From assembly GCF_002006355.2 (NCBI RefSeq), contig NZ_CP096980.1, positions 1,364,001 through 1,428,000 of the forward strand: a stretch of DNA of 64,000 bases, written 5' to 3'. Origin of the DNA: Clostridium felsineum DSM 794 (GTDB lineage: Bacteria; Bacillota; Clostridia; Clostridiales; Clostridiaceae). The notes under the pieces are model-generated. The model was not told the DNA's origin, made no database searches, and was given only the letters and a program-made list of their open reading frames with translations. Positions within the stretch are counted from its first letter, which is position 1; each line of letters starts with the position of its first letter. This document shows, one piece after another, positions 1 through 8,391 of this stretch. A program made the translations under genes and the position numbers.

Positions 1-3000
1 TTGATTCTATAACGCTGGCACTTTACGGTGAGGTTGCAAGAAAAAGCTCTAACTTTATGAATACTAATTGTACTAGTCTTAATATTAGCTTTCAGTTTCA
101 AATATCAGGAAAAGACATAAAGAGATATTTAGTTGAAAGAGAGTTTAGGAGAGATAACAAAACGGGAAGTGTTAGAAGTAAATCGGCTAAAATTATAGAT
201 ATTACTTTAGAACCTATAGTTTTGGAAGAAGGAGCTAAAAGTGTAACTGAGAAGTGTGAGGAGATAATAGGTTTAAGCTTAGATGATTTTACAAGAACGG
301 TTGTACTTCCTCAAGGTAAATTTAGTGAATTTTTAAAGCTTGAAGGAAAAGAGAGAAGAAATATGCTTGAAAGACTTTTTAACCTTCAGGAATATGGAGA
401 TGAACTTTCTATTAAGTTAAATAGAAAAATAAAAGAAGAAAGAGAAAAAGAAAATGTTTTAACGGGAGAACTTAAGGGTTATGAAGGCTTAAGTGAAGAT
501 ATTTTGAAAGAGAAAAAAGCTAGCTTAAAGGAAAATGAAGATATTTTAAAAGAGGCTTTAAAGGGTGCAAAAAAAGCAGAGGAAGAATATAACGAAGGTA
601 AAGAAATATGGAATCTTCAAATAGAGATAGCTGAAAAAACTGAAGTCTACAGGGAACTGAAAAGGTCTGAAGAAGAAATTAATGTTAAGGAAAAGAAATC
701 TATACTGGGCGAAGGAGCTTTAAAGGTTAAGCCTTATATTGATAATTATGAAAATACGTTAAAGCAAATTGAAGAATTAAAAGAGAAAATTATAAATGCT
801 GAAAATGAAATGAAAACTGTAGTGTTACAAAAGGAAGACATAGAAAAGAAGCTTAAAATTGCAAAGGATAATAAAGATAATGCACTTCCTAAGTTTATGA
901 TAAAAAAGCATGTTATATTAGAGGCTATAGAAGAAAAGAAAATTTTAGATAAGACTAAAGTTGAAGAAGAGGAGCTTAAAAGAAATATAGATAAGCTTAG
1001 TAAAGAGGTTTTAAGTAAGGATACCCTTATAAAAGAATATATATCTGAAGTCAATGTATTAACTGATAGTATTCAAACCTTAGAAAATAAAATTGGGATG
1101 CTTAAGGTTTCAGAGGATAAGAAAAATAAAATTAATGAAGGAATGTTCTTGTTAAAAAATTATGATGATAAATCAAGGCATATGACTAAGGTTAAATTTG
1201 ACATAGATAAATTAGAAAAGGACTTAGAGCAGGCTAAAGAAAATGAAAATATGCATTTAAAAGAATTAGAGGAGAGTAAGATAAAATTACAAAGCTATAG
1301 GAAAAAATTAGAAAAATTAAATAAAGAACTTCCTGAGGATGAGGTATTACTTACGTTTCAAGAAAATTTAAATGAACTTAGACAGAAATGGAATAAGTAC
1401 AAGGAGAACACAGAAAAGTTAGAAAAAAGTTCAAATAATTTAGAGAAGCTTAAACAGGAGTTGAAAAACGAAAAGCTTGAAGTAGAAAATTTAGATTGCA
1501 AGTTAGTAGATATAAATACAAGAATAGAAGCAATTGAAACAGAAAATATGGCTCATATACTTAGAGAGAAACTTAAAAATGGAGAGCCATGTCCTGTTTG
1601 TGGTTCTGTGCATCATGTTAAAGAAGAAGGAATAACAGTAGACCTTAAAGAACTTAATGAACTTAAAAATTACATGGAGACCTATGATAAAAAGCGTAAG
1701 AAAAAGAATGAAGAAGTATTCATAAAAGAGGCAAATATTAAGCTAGAAGAAAAAAATATTTTTGAGGTAAAAGAAAATATGAGTACTCTAGGAGAGGAAT
1801 TTAAAAAAGTTTCTGTAGAAAATAAGGAAAAAGAATTTAAGGACTTAAAGGATAAAATAAATAAGTTTAATACTGAAAAATTAAAGCTGGAGGAAAAAAT
1901 AAAAGTTTTAACAGAGGCTTCAAATAAAATAGAGATAGAGTATCAGAAGGAAAAAACAGTAGGAAAGCAGTGTGAAAACCATATAAGCTCTTTAAAAACT
2001 GAACTTCTTGAAAGTAAAGCTGAAGTTAGTGAAATAGAAAATGAAATAAAATTATTAAGAGAAGAACTTAAGATTCAGGATTTTCAGGCTGAAATGAAGG
2101 AAATACAGGAAAAGGAACGTTTAAAAGCAAAAGCAGAAGACGAAATAAAAAAATCCAGAAATCTTTTAAATGAAAAGCACACTGAAAAAGAAAAGTTGAT
2201 GGAAAATACAACCAAAGTGAAGGAAGAGCTTAGCATTGAAAAAGAGAAGCTTAAGCAAAAGGAAAATACAATAAAGGAAAAAACGGAATTCATAAAAGGT
2301 AAAGTAGGTACTTTAGATAAACTAGATGAATTTAAGGAAAAAATAGAAGGTACAATAAAGAAAATAGAAGAACAGTATAATTTGTGTGAAAAGATGCAAA
2401 AGGATATTGAAGAAAAATATAGAAAAATTAGTGATGAAATAATAAAGTATAATAGTAACACATCTAGTCTTAAGGATAGGAAAGTTAATGATATAGAAAA
2501 ACTTAATAAGATTCTTCTAGAGGAGAAATTTAAAGATATAAAGGATGTAAAGGAAAGCTATATAAGCCGAGAAGAAATAAATTTACTTAAGGGTGAAATA
2601 GAAAAGTATAGAAATGAAATTTTAAAAATAAATGGTGCTATAGAAGTATTAAATAAGAAACTTAAAAATAGAGTGCTTTCAGAAGAAAAATGGATAGAAA
2701 TTCAGAATAATAGAATCGAGAAGGATTCTAAACAAAAAAAGCTTGAAGAAATAAAAATAAAACTTGAGGAAGAGATTAAAAATATAGAAGGAAGGCTTAA
2801 AGAACTTGGTACACTTCTTAAAAATAAAAAGACTTTGGAACATAGGTTAAGCCTTTTAGATGATCTTGAAAAACTATTTAAGGGTAAAAAGTTTGTGGAA
2901 TTTGTAGCTCTAAATCAGCTTAAATATATATCTATAGAGGCGTCAAAAAGATTAAAGGAGATAACAGCAGGAAATTTTGGCCTTGAGGTAGATGATAATG

Positions 3001-3356
3001 GTAAATTTCTAATAAGAGATTATAAAAATGGAGGGGCAATGCGTGATGCTTCAACCTTATCGGGAGGAGAAACCTTTGTGGCATCATTAGCTTTAGCACT
3101 TTCTCTTTCAAATCAAATACAATTAAAAGGGAGCGCACCTTTGGAGTTGTTTTTCTTAGATGAAGGGTTTGGTACTCTTGATAGTAATCTTCTTGAGGTA
3201 GTAATGGATTCACTTGAAAAAATACACAATGAAAGACTTTCTGTAGGGATAATAAGTCATCTTGAAACAATAAAAGAAAGAGTTCCAGTTAAGCTTATAG
3301 TAAGCCCGGCAGAAGCAGGTGTTGGTGGAAGTAAAGTTAAGCTTGAAGTAAGTTAA
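1..3356 (+). CDS. sbcC: SbcC nuclease-complex ATPase (5' truncated)
   Basis: ATPase subunit of the SbcCD (Mre11-Rad50-like) complex, which opens hairpins and processes double-strand ends. The reading frame is open from base 3 and begins mid-gene at DSITLALYGEVARKS, just after the expected Walker A region, so the N-terminus lies outside the window. About 1117 residues are visible: long Lys/Glu-rich coiled coils, the zinc hook CPVCG near base 1590, a second coiled-coil arm, then the ABC signature LSGGE (about 3059) and Walker B FFLDEGFGTLD (about 3155). The downstream ATG at 57 is not the start. The sbcD partner is presumably just upstream. Confidence 0.95.
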   Translation, partial: DSITLALYGEVARKSSNFMNTNCTSLNISFQFQISGKDIKRYLVEREFRRDNKTGSVRSKSAKIIDITLEPIVLEEGAKSVTEKCEEIIGLSLDDFTRTVVLPQGKFSEFLKLEGKERRNMLERLFNLQEYGDELSIKLNRKIKEEREKENVLTGELKGYEGLSEDILKEKKASLKENEDILKEALKGAKKAEEEYNEGKEIWNLQIEIAEKTEVYRELKRSEEEINVKEKKSILGEGALKVKPYIDNYENTLKQIEELKEKIINAENEMKTVVLQKEDIEKKLKIAKDNKDNALPKFMIKKHVILEAIEEKKILDKTKVEEEELKRNIDKLSKEVLSKDTLIKEYISEVNVLTDSIQTLENKIGMLKVSEDKKNKINEGMFLLKNYDDKSRHMTKVKFDIDKLEKDLEQAKENENMHLKELEESKIKLQSYRKKLEKLNKELPEDEVLLTFQENLNELRQKWNKYKENTEKLEKSSNNLEKLKQELKNEKLEVENLDCKLVDINTRIEAIETENMAHILREKLKNGEPCPVCGSVHHVKEEGITVDLKELNELKNYMETYDKKRKKKNEEVFIKEANIKLEEKNIFEVKENMSTLGEEFKKVSVENKEKEFKDLKDKINKFNTEKLKLEEKIKVLTEASNKIEIEYQKEKTVGKQCENHISSLKTELLESKAEVSEIENEIKLLREELKIQDFQAEMKEIQEKERLKAKAEDEIKKSRNLLNEKHTEKEKLMENTTKVKEELSIEKEKLKQKENTIKEKTEFIKGKVGTLDKLDEFKEKIEGTIKKIEEQYNLCEKMQKDIEEKYRKISDEIIKYNSNTSSLKDRKVNDIEKLNKILLEEKFKDIKDVKESYISREEINLLKGEIEKYRNEILKINGAIEVLNKKLKNRVLSEEKWIEIQNNRIEKDSKQKKLEEIKIKLEEEIKNIEGRLKELGTLLKNKKTLEHRLSLLDDLEKLFKGKKFVEFVALNQLKYISIEASKRLKEITAGNFGLEVDDNGKFLIRDYKNGGAMRDASTLSGGETFVASLALALSLSNQIQLKGSAPLELFFLDEGFGTLDSNLLEVVMDSLEKIHNERLSVGIISHLETIKERVPVKLIVSPAEAGVGGSKVKLEVS

Positions 3357-3361
3357 TATAT

Positions 3362-3395
3362 AAAGGGTATAAGTTTTTGTACTTATATCCTTTTT
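3362..3395. terminator. Terminator between convergent sbcC and XRE-cupin gene
   Basis: Arms AAAGGGTATAAG (3362-3373) and CTTATATCCTTT (3382-3393) pair with one G-U and are followed by T residues. It lies between two converging genes and could serve both. Confidence 0.75.
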
Positions 3396-3945
3396 ACGTT
3401 GGATAATAATTTATTATAGTCATTCGAATCATTTTAGAATGTTGGTTTTTATATGTATGAGGCTTTGCGGCATCAAAAAAGATTGAATCGCCAGAAGCTA
3501 GAGTGTATTTTTCATTACCTGTCTCAAGGGTTAAAGTACCATCAAAAATAAGTATATATTCTTTATCATTTTCACCATGAGAATCTGAGGTATAAGAGCT
3601 ATTAGCGTCCAGTTCTACAGTGAATATTTCAAAATTTCTATCGCTTTGAGCTGAAAATGAACAAAATACTCTGTAATGCATATCTTCACTACACTGCTTT
3701 ATTGTGTTTTCTTTTTTTACTAAAATTACTTCATTAGAAGGTTCATCTATAAGAAAGGTATAGGGGATTTTAAGCCCGTTAGCTATTTTCCAAATAGTAT
3801 TTATTGTGGGATTTGATTCACCACGTTCAATTTGACCCAGCATAACCTTACTGACACCTGAAAGCTCGGAAAGTTTACCAAGAGTTAAATTTCTTTGTTT
3901 TCTAAGTCTTTTAAGATTTGAAGCAATAATACTGTTAAGATTCAT
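3394..3945 (-). CDS. XRE-family regulator with C-terminal cupin domain
   Basis: A 183-residue transcription regulator. Residues about 8-62 form a helix-turn-helix (LSELSGVSKVMLGQIERG), and the C-terminal half is a small cupin sensor domain (SHGENDKEYILIFDGTLTL, ending DAAKPHTYKN). I chose the ATG at 3945 because AAGGAG lies 7 bp before it; a TTG 18 bp further upstream would overlap that site. It is divergent from azlCD with about 100 bp between, so it probably controls azlCD and itself, as similar XRE-cupin proteins next to AzlC transporters do. The ligand is unknown. Confidence 0.88.
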   Translation of the reverse strand: MNLNSIIASNLKRLRKQRNLTLGKLSELSGVSKVMLGQIERGESNPTINTIWKIANGLKIPYTFLIDEPSNEVILVKKENTIKQCSEDMHYRVFCSFSAQSDRNFEIFTVELDANSSYTSDSHGENDKEYILIFDGTLTLETGNEKYTLASGDSIFFDAAKPHTYKNQHSKMIRMTIINYYPT

Positions 3946-3956
3946 TAAATCACTCC

Positions 3957-4021
3957 TTGACAAAAATAACCTATAGTCGTATAAATATAATATAACGTAC
4001 AGTAATTATATTATAACATAC
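3957..4021 (+). promoter_or_regulatory. azlCD promoter and candidate operator repeats
   Basis: TTGACA (3957-3962), a 17-bp spacer and TATAAA (3980-3985) make a near-consensus sigma-A promoter toward azlC. Just downstream are direct repeats TATAACGTAC (3991-4000) and TATAACATAC (4012-4021), 21 bp apart (two helical turns), a plausible binding site for the divergent regulator. The -35 box overlaps the ribosome site of that regulator. Confidence 0.55.
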
Positions 4022-4049
4022 TTATATTATGAAACAAATAGGAGGGGAA

Positions 4050-4760
4050 ATGTTAAAGGAAAAAACTATTATTTCAGAAAAATCTCAGTTCTATGAAGGA
4101 ATAAAAGATTGCATGCCTACTGTATTGGGATATTTAAGTATAGGCTTTGCCTGTGGGGTTGTGAGTAAAGCTAGTGGACTTACAATTTTAGAGATAGCAC
4201 TTATGAGTATTTTTGTATATGCTGGTTCTGCTCAGCTTGTGGCAGCTGGTATGATTGCTTCTTTAGCATCTATTCCAGCAGTAACTATAGCAATCTTTTT
4301 TGTTAATTTAAGACATCTTCTTATGAGTGCGTCACTAGCACCATATTTTAAAAAGAATTCCTATCTGAAAAATTTTACAGTAGGTGTACTTATGACAGAC
4401 GAGACTTTTGCACTAGCGGCGGTAAAGGGGAAAAATGATAAACGTATAGATTACAAATGGATTATGGGAGCTAATATAATTGCATATTTAAATTGGCTTA
4501 TAGCAACTGTTTTAGGTGCGTACTTTAGTACAGTGATATATGATTATAAAAAATTTGGACTTGATTTTGCACTTCCAGCAATGTTTATAGGTCTTTTGGT
4601 ATCAAGTATAAAAGGAAATAATGAAGTAAAAAAAGGATATATAAGCATGGCTATTTCAGCTGTAATTTTTATTTTATGTGTGAAATTTATGTCTTCAAAT
4701 AGTGCTGTTATGGTTGCTGCAATACTTGGGGCAGGGGTGATGATAAAGAAATGGATATGA
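4050..4760 (+). CDS. azlC: AzlC-family branched-chain amino acid exporter, large subunit
   Basis: A 236-residue integral membrane protein of the AzlC family, which pairs with AzlD to export branched-chain amino acids and analogues. Family stretches are visible: MPTVLGYLSIGFACGV and VYAGSAQLVAAGMI near the N-terminus and FFVNLRHLLMSASLAPYF after that, with several hydrophobic segments. I use the ATG at 4050, which follows GGAGGGG; the in-frame ATG at 4029 has no ribosome site. Its end overlaps azlD by 10 bp, so the two are translationally coupled. Substrate is from family knowledge only. Confidence 0.9.
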   Translation: MLKEKTIISEKSQFYEGIKDCMPTVLGYLSIGFACGVVSKASGLTILEIALMSIFVYAGSAQLVAAGMIASLASIPAVTIAIFFVNLRHLLMSASLAPYFKKNSYLKNFTVGVLMTDETFALAAVKGKNDKRIDYKWIMGANIIAYLNWLIATVLGAYFSTVIYDYKKFGLDFALPAMFIGLLVSSIKGNNEVKKGYISMAISAVIFILCVKFMSSNSAVMVAAILGAGVMIKKWI

Positions 4761-5065
4761 AAATTTTGTATATAATTCTAGGGGGAGCTATAGTAACTAT
4801 ACTTCCAAGAGTTATTCCAGTTATGTTTATGTCTAAGCTTGAAATGAATAAAAATGTTTCTGAATTTTTAAAATATATACCAATTTCTATATTAACCGCA
4901 CTTGTAATGGCAGCAGTTTTTGTTAATAACAATAAGATTTATATAGATTCACATATAATTTTTTCTGCAATTGCAGCGTTTATAGTTGCTATAAAAAAGG
5001 ACAATCTTCTTTTAACTGTAATATCAGGAGTGGCAGCTATGGCAATACTTAGAATTTTGTATTAG
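4751..5065 (+). CDS. azlD: AzlD-family transporter small subunit
   Basis: A 104-residue membrane protein with about four hydrophobic segments and the family motif LPRVIPVMFMSK near the N-terminus. It is the usual partner of AzlC, overlaps its end, and is followed by a strong terminator, so azlCD is a two-gene operon. Confidence 0.9.
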   Translation: MDMKILYIILGGAIVTILPRVIPVMFMSKLEMNKNVSEFLKYIPISILTALVMAAVFVNNNKIYIDSHIIFSAIAAFIVAIKKDNLLLTVISGVAAMAILRILY

Positions 5066-5076
5066 CTTGAATATAT

Positions 5077-5112
5077 AATAAGGACTTCACAGAAATCTAT
5101 GAAGTCCTTATT
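5077..5112. terminator. Bidirectional terminator, azlD / NlpC-P60 gene
   Basis: Perfect 13-bp stem AATAAGGACTTCA (5077-5089) and TGAAGTCCTTATT (5100-5112), with A/T-rich flanks on both sides, between two converging genes. Confidence 0.85.
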
Positions 5113-5123
5113 ATATAAAAGAT

Positions 5124-6038
5124 TTAATTATTAACGTAAGTAAGGTAAGTAGCTGAAGCATAGCCAGTTATTCCATTTACACTGATTTTATACCAAGTAT
5201 TATCAGAAGAATAACCAACAACTGTAGCCACTTGATTTTGAGCTAAGGAGCCTACTATTGGATATGCAGTAGATGGACCTGTTCTTATATTTAATGAAGT
5301 TGCATTAATAACTTTAACATAAGCATTATCTCTTATGTTTATATATCTTCCAGCAGTATATTTAGCATTTATAGTACTCATACTTATAAAGTACTGTTTT
5401 GTACCTTGAGTTCCACCATAGGTCGTATCTGGTGTTGCTTCGTATGTGTATGCGCCACTTACTCCGTTTCTAGTACCCCATTTATCAAATATGACTACAT
5501 GAGAACCAGGGGCATTTAAAATATCCATATGTTTTATATCTGATAAATTAATTTTTGTAAAGTATTGATTAAATATAGTTGATGTAGATAATTTGTAATC
5601 TTTAATATTAAAGGCAGCTTGTACAAAACCTGAACAGTCAAGTCCAGCAGTACCAGGTATATGACCATAGGAAGAGGACTTTACATTACCTATAAAAGCA
5701 CCCTTATTTACTGCATCTGTAAAACTTGTCCAAGGCTCGTTGTAAGAGGAAGAACTAAAACTATCAAAACCTCCCCAGCAATAAGGTATACCTGTAGTCA
5801 CAACGGTTTCAACACCGCTAAGTTGAGAAGGTTGGGTTATACTTCCAGCATAGGCTGAAGGCACTATACCATTTTTGCTTTTATAGTATGTCCATTTTAA
5901 ATTAATCATATCAAGAGCTCTTTTTTCAGCTTCAATCCTTGATATTGGAGTTTGTGTTGCTGCATGAATTTTGTTTGGAAAAGGTAAAAAAAGTAAAATT
6001 AAAAAAGCACCAATAACAATTAAACTTTGTTTTCTCAT
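5124..6038 (-). CDS. Secreted NlpC/P60-like cell-wall hydrolase with SH3 domain
   Basis: About 304 residues. A Lys/Arg start and hydrophobic stretch ending near HAATQ form a signal peptide. A middle cysteine-peptidase domain holds the catalytic Cys in GLDCSGFVQAAF and a likely His in GSHVVIFDKWG. The C-terminal about 65 residues are a bacterial SH3 domain (SLNIRTGPSTAYPIVGSL) that probably binds wall peptides. The open frame runs 49 codons further upstream, but only the ATG at 6038 gives a proper signal peptide; its best ribosome site (AGGGGGT) is a little distant. Likely a peptidoglycan endopeptidase or amidase; exact bond cut is unknown. Confidence 0.85.
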   Translation of the reverse strand: MRKQSLIVIGAFLILLFLPFPNKIHAATQTPISRIEAEKRALDMINLKWTYYKSKNGIVPSAYAGSITQPSQLSGVETVVTTGIPYCWGGFDSFSSSSYNEPWTSFTDAVNKGAFIGNVKSSSYGHIPGTAGLDCSGFVQAAFNIKDYKLSTSTIFNQYFTKINLSDIKHMDILNAPGSHVVIFDKWGTRNGVSGAYTYEATPDTTYGGTQGTKQYFISMSTINAKYTAGRYINIRDNAYVKVINATSLNIRTGPSTAYPIVGSLAQNQVATVVGYSSDNTWYKISVNGITGYASATYLTYVNN

Positions 6039-6118
6039 TTTCTCAAATATACCCCCTATATTTAGTACTCTAATTATAAAGGGAATAGATATGTAAGAGC
6101 AATCTGAAATTAAAGGTC

Positions 6119-6145
6119 CAATTACCATAGAATTCATGGTAATTG
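6119..6145. other. Stem-loop between two leftward genes
   Basis: Perfect 10-bp arms CAATTACCAT and ATGGTAATTG around a 7-base loop, in the 133 bp between the proline-rich gene and the NlpC/P60 gene. There is no good T run on the minus strand, so it may be a weak terminator or an mRNA structure. Confidence 0.4.
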
Positions 6146-6171
6146 AACCGTAGGAAAAAGAGGTATGAAAA

Positions 6172-6717
6172 TTATCTACATACAAAATATCTTATTTGTC
6201 TTAAATCTAAACCAAAGTAAACCCAACGTCTGCCCATCCATCTATAACCAGCTATAGAACGAGGTCCGACGAAGGTAATATATGCCCAAAATTCTCTGCC
6301 ATTATTTAGCCAGATATAGGTGTATTTATATCTGCATATACGTATTGCGCCAGAATCTACAGCTTTAATAGAAGGACCACCAAAACCAGATTGGAATTGT
6401 GGTACATAAGTAGGAGGCGGACCAGGAGGCATCATTTGATCATATCCAGGCTGACCATATTGTCCAGGAGGATTGTGACCAGGTGGCATATGTCCGTGAG
6501 GAGGCATTGGAGGATTACCATGTCCATGAGGAGGCATTGGATCCCTTGTATTTTGGCAATCAGGAAAAAAAGGACATTCAGTTTCTGAATTTAAATCATC
6601 ATTTTCAAATCGCATAGGATCAAAATCTACATCATTTTCATCATTGTAGTCATAGTCTAAATCATCATATCCGTAATCATATCTGTAATTGTCAAAGTCA
6701 TTGTAATTGTAATACAT
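6172..6717 (-). CDS. Proline/histidine/glycine-rich protein, unknown function
   Basis: A 181-residue protein in three parts: an acidic Tyr/Asp-rich head (MYYNYNDFDNYRYDYGYD), a middle low-complexity section with repeats such as MPPHGHGNPPMPPHGH, and a compact basic-aromatic tail (about residues 120-181) with FWAYITFVGPRSIAGYRW and WVYFGLDL. There is no signal peptide or membrane segment. The composition resembles spore-coat or exosporium-type proteins, but this is only a resemblance. The ribosome site AAGGAGAA precedes the ATG. Confidence 0.7.
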   Translation of the reverse strand: MYYNYNDFDNYRYDYGYDDLDYDYNDENDVDFDPMRFENDDLNSETECPFFPDCQNTRDPMPPHGHGNPPMPPHGHMPPGHNPPGQYGQPGYDQMMPPGPPPTYVPQFQSGFGGPSIKAVDSGAIRICRYKYTYIWLNNGREFWAYITFVGPRSIAGYRWMGRRWVYFGLDLRQIRYFVCR

Positions 6718-6886
6718 AAAGTTCTCCTTAAAATTATGATTAATACATTATAAGATATGTAAGAAAAGAATAAAATGTTCCTTAAAAATAGCAAAATTTT
6801 CTTTGTAGTTTGTAAAGTGAAAACTAATTCTGTATAATAAAACTAAGGTTTTTGTTCTGTAAACTAATAAGGTGAGGTGATATTTT

Positions 6887-7654
6887 ATGATTTTCGATAC
6901 ACATATTCATACTTTGTTTTCCACAGATTCAAAAATGGAAATAAACGAAGCAATAGATGCTGCAAATAAAAAAAATATAGGGATGATAATTACTGAGCAT
7001 ATTGATTTTAATTATCCGGTTAAAGGGAAATTTGTATTTGATATAGATAAATATTTTAAGGATTATTATAAATATAGAAGTGATAAAGTTTTACTTGGTG
7101 TTGAAATAGGCATGGGAGAAGAGATTAAAGATCAAAATAGAGAAATAAATAAAAACTATGATTTTGATTATGTTTTAGGATCAATACATCTTTTAGGTGG
7201 CAAAGATCTTTATGAGAAAGATATGTATAAGAACTCTGATAAAAGAGAGGTTTTTGAAACTTATTTTGAAACTATGCTAGCTTCTTTAAGCTGTCATACT
7301 TATATAAATTCCCTTGCACATATAGATTATATATCAAGATATGCAACTTATAAAGATCCAGAAATTTATTATAATGAATATAGTGATTATATTGATGAAG
7401 TGTTAAAGTTTATAGTGGATAGAGAAATAGCCTTTGAAATAAATACAAGAAGAATTGGTAAAAAAGAAATATGCGATAATTTAATTCCTATATATAAAAG
7501 ATACAGAGAACTTGGGGGCAGGTTTGTAACAATAGGTTCTGATTCGCACAATAAAGAAAGCATAGGAGCGAATTTTGAAAATGCATTTAAAATAGCAGAA
7601 AGCTGCAACTTAAAGCCTGTATATTTTGAAAAAAGAAATATAAAATATATATAA
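6887..7654 (+). CDS. PHP-domain phosphatase, histidinol-phosphatase-like
   Basis: A 255-residue PHP-family metal hydrolase. Metal ligands are visible in order: DTHIHTLFSTDS at the N-terminus, TEHIDF, GSIH, LAHIDYISRY, and GSDSH near the end. This pattern fits the HisK-type histidinol-phosphate phosphatases of Gram-positive bacteria, but there are no his genes nearby, so another phosphoester substrate is possible. AGGTGAGGTG precedes the ATG. Confidence 0.82.
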   Translation: MIFDTHIHTLFSTDSKMEINEAIDAANKKNIGMIITEHIDFNYPVKGKFVFDIDKYFKDYYKYRSDKVLLGVEIGMGEEIKDQNREINKNYDFDYVLGSIHLLGGKDLYEKDMYKNSDKREVFETYFETMLASLSCHTYINSLAHIDYISRYATYKDPEIYYNEYSDYIDEVLKFIVDREIAFEINTRRIGKKEICDNLIPIYKRYRELGGRFVTIGSDSHNKESIGANFENAFKIAESCNLKPVYFEKRNIKYI

Positions 7655-7694
7655 TTTATGTTAAAAATTAAACTAGTTTAAGGAGAAATATAAT

Positions 7695-7862
7695 ATGGAA
7701 ATGAAGAAACTTATAGAGAGAATAAATTTGCTATATAAAAAGAGTAAGGAAGAAGGACTCACAGAGGAAGAAAAGAAAGAACAGGAAATTTTAAGAAGAG
7801 AATATATAGATATTATTAAAGGTAATGTAAAGGTACAATTAAATAAAGTAAAGAAGATTTAA
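7695..7862 (+). CDS. DUF896 / YnzC-like small protein
   Basis: A 55-residue protein (MEMKKLIERINLLYKKSKEE ... LTEEEKKEQEILRREYID) of the UPF0291/DUF896 family: two helices with the conserved pattern of a basic first helix and EEEKKEQ..LR.EY. AAGGAGAA precedes the ATG. Function is not established; B. subtilis YnzC is a relative. Confidence 0.88.
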   Translation: MEMKKLIERINLLYKKSKEEGLTEEEKKEQEILRREYIDIIKGNVKVQLNKVKKI

Positions 7863-7894
7863 AATTAGCCTATTTAGTGTATTGAGGTGTTATA

Positions 7895-8368
7895 GTGGTA
7901 GAAGAAGAAAAAAAGTTTTTAACAAATTTATGTAAGCTTTGTGTATGTGAATATCAGGTAGTAAATAATGCTCCTATGATAGGTGCACTTATAAGTCAGG
8001 TATGTAGGCTTAAAGAATTAGATGTACCACTAATTGATGGTATTTTGTACATTAAAATAGGTAAAAGAAAACTGCAATATGCACATTGCTTTAATACTTA
8101 TCATGGTAATATAGTAGACGCTTCTATTTATCAATTTGCAATTATGAATAAAAATATAGAAAAGCTATTCCCTAAAGTTGTTATTGGTGAGGGAAATGAA
8201 GCAATAGAGTACTCTGTAATTAAGGAAATAAAGTATGAAAATCAGTTTAAATACAAAGATGAGTTTTTGAAGGAAGTATTATCTAAAGTAGATAAATACG
8301 AAAGTTTAGAAATTGATAAATTAGATGAGTATAAAGATAGCAAAAAACAAAATTTGTTTTATATATAA
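7895..8368 (+). CDS. Protein of unknown function with Cys/His/Asp-bearing core
   Basis: A 157-residue soluble protein with a GTG start behind GAGGTG. I do not recognise the family. It has CKLCVCEYQVV near the N-terminus and AHCFNTYHGNIVDASIYQF at about 63-82; that H...D..QF spacing recalls transglutaminase-like folds, but this is only a visual resemblance. The C-terminus is charged and probably disordered. It lies between the DUF896 peptide and pepV, all rightward. Confidence 0.7.
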   Translation: MVEEEKKFLTNLCKLCVCEYQVVNNAPMIGALISQVCRLKELDVPLIDGILYIKIGKRKLQYAHCFNTYHGNIVDASIYQFAIMNKNIEKLFPKVVIGEGNEAIEYSVIKEIKYENQFKYKDEFLKEVLSKVDKYESLEIDKLDEYKDSKKQNLFYI

Positions 8369-8391
8369 TTTTTATTAATGGAGGTTTTTTA

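Noticed and set aside
746..2461. Several minus-strand open frames inside sbcC
   Set aside because: Shadows of the Lys/Glu coiled coil; Ser/Leu/Phe-rich with no starts of quality.
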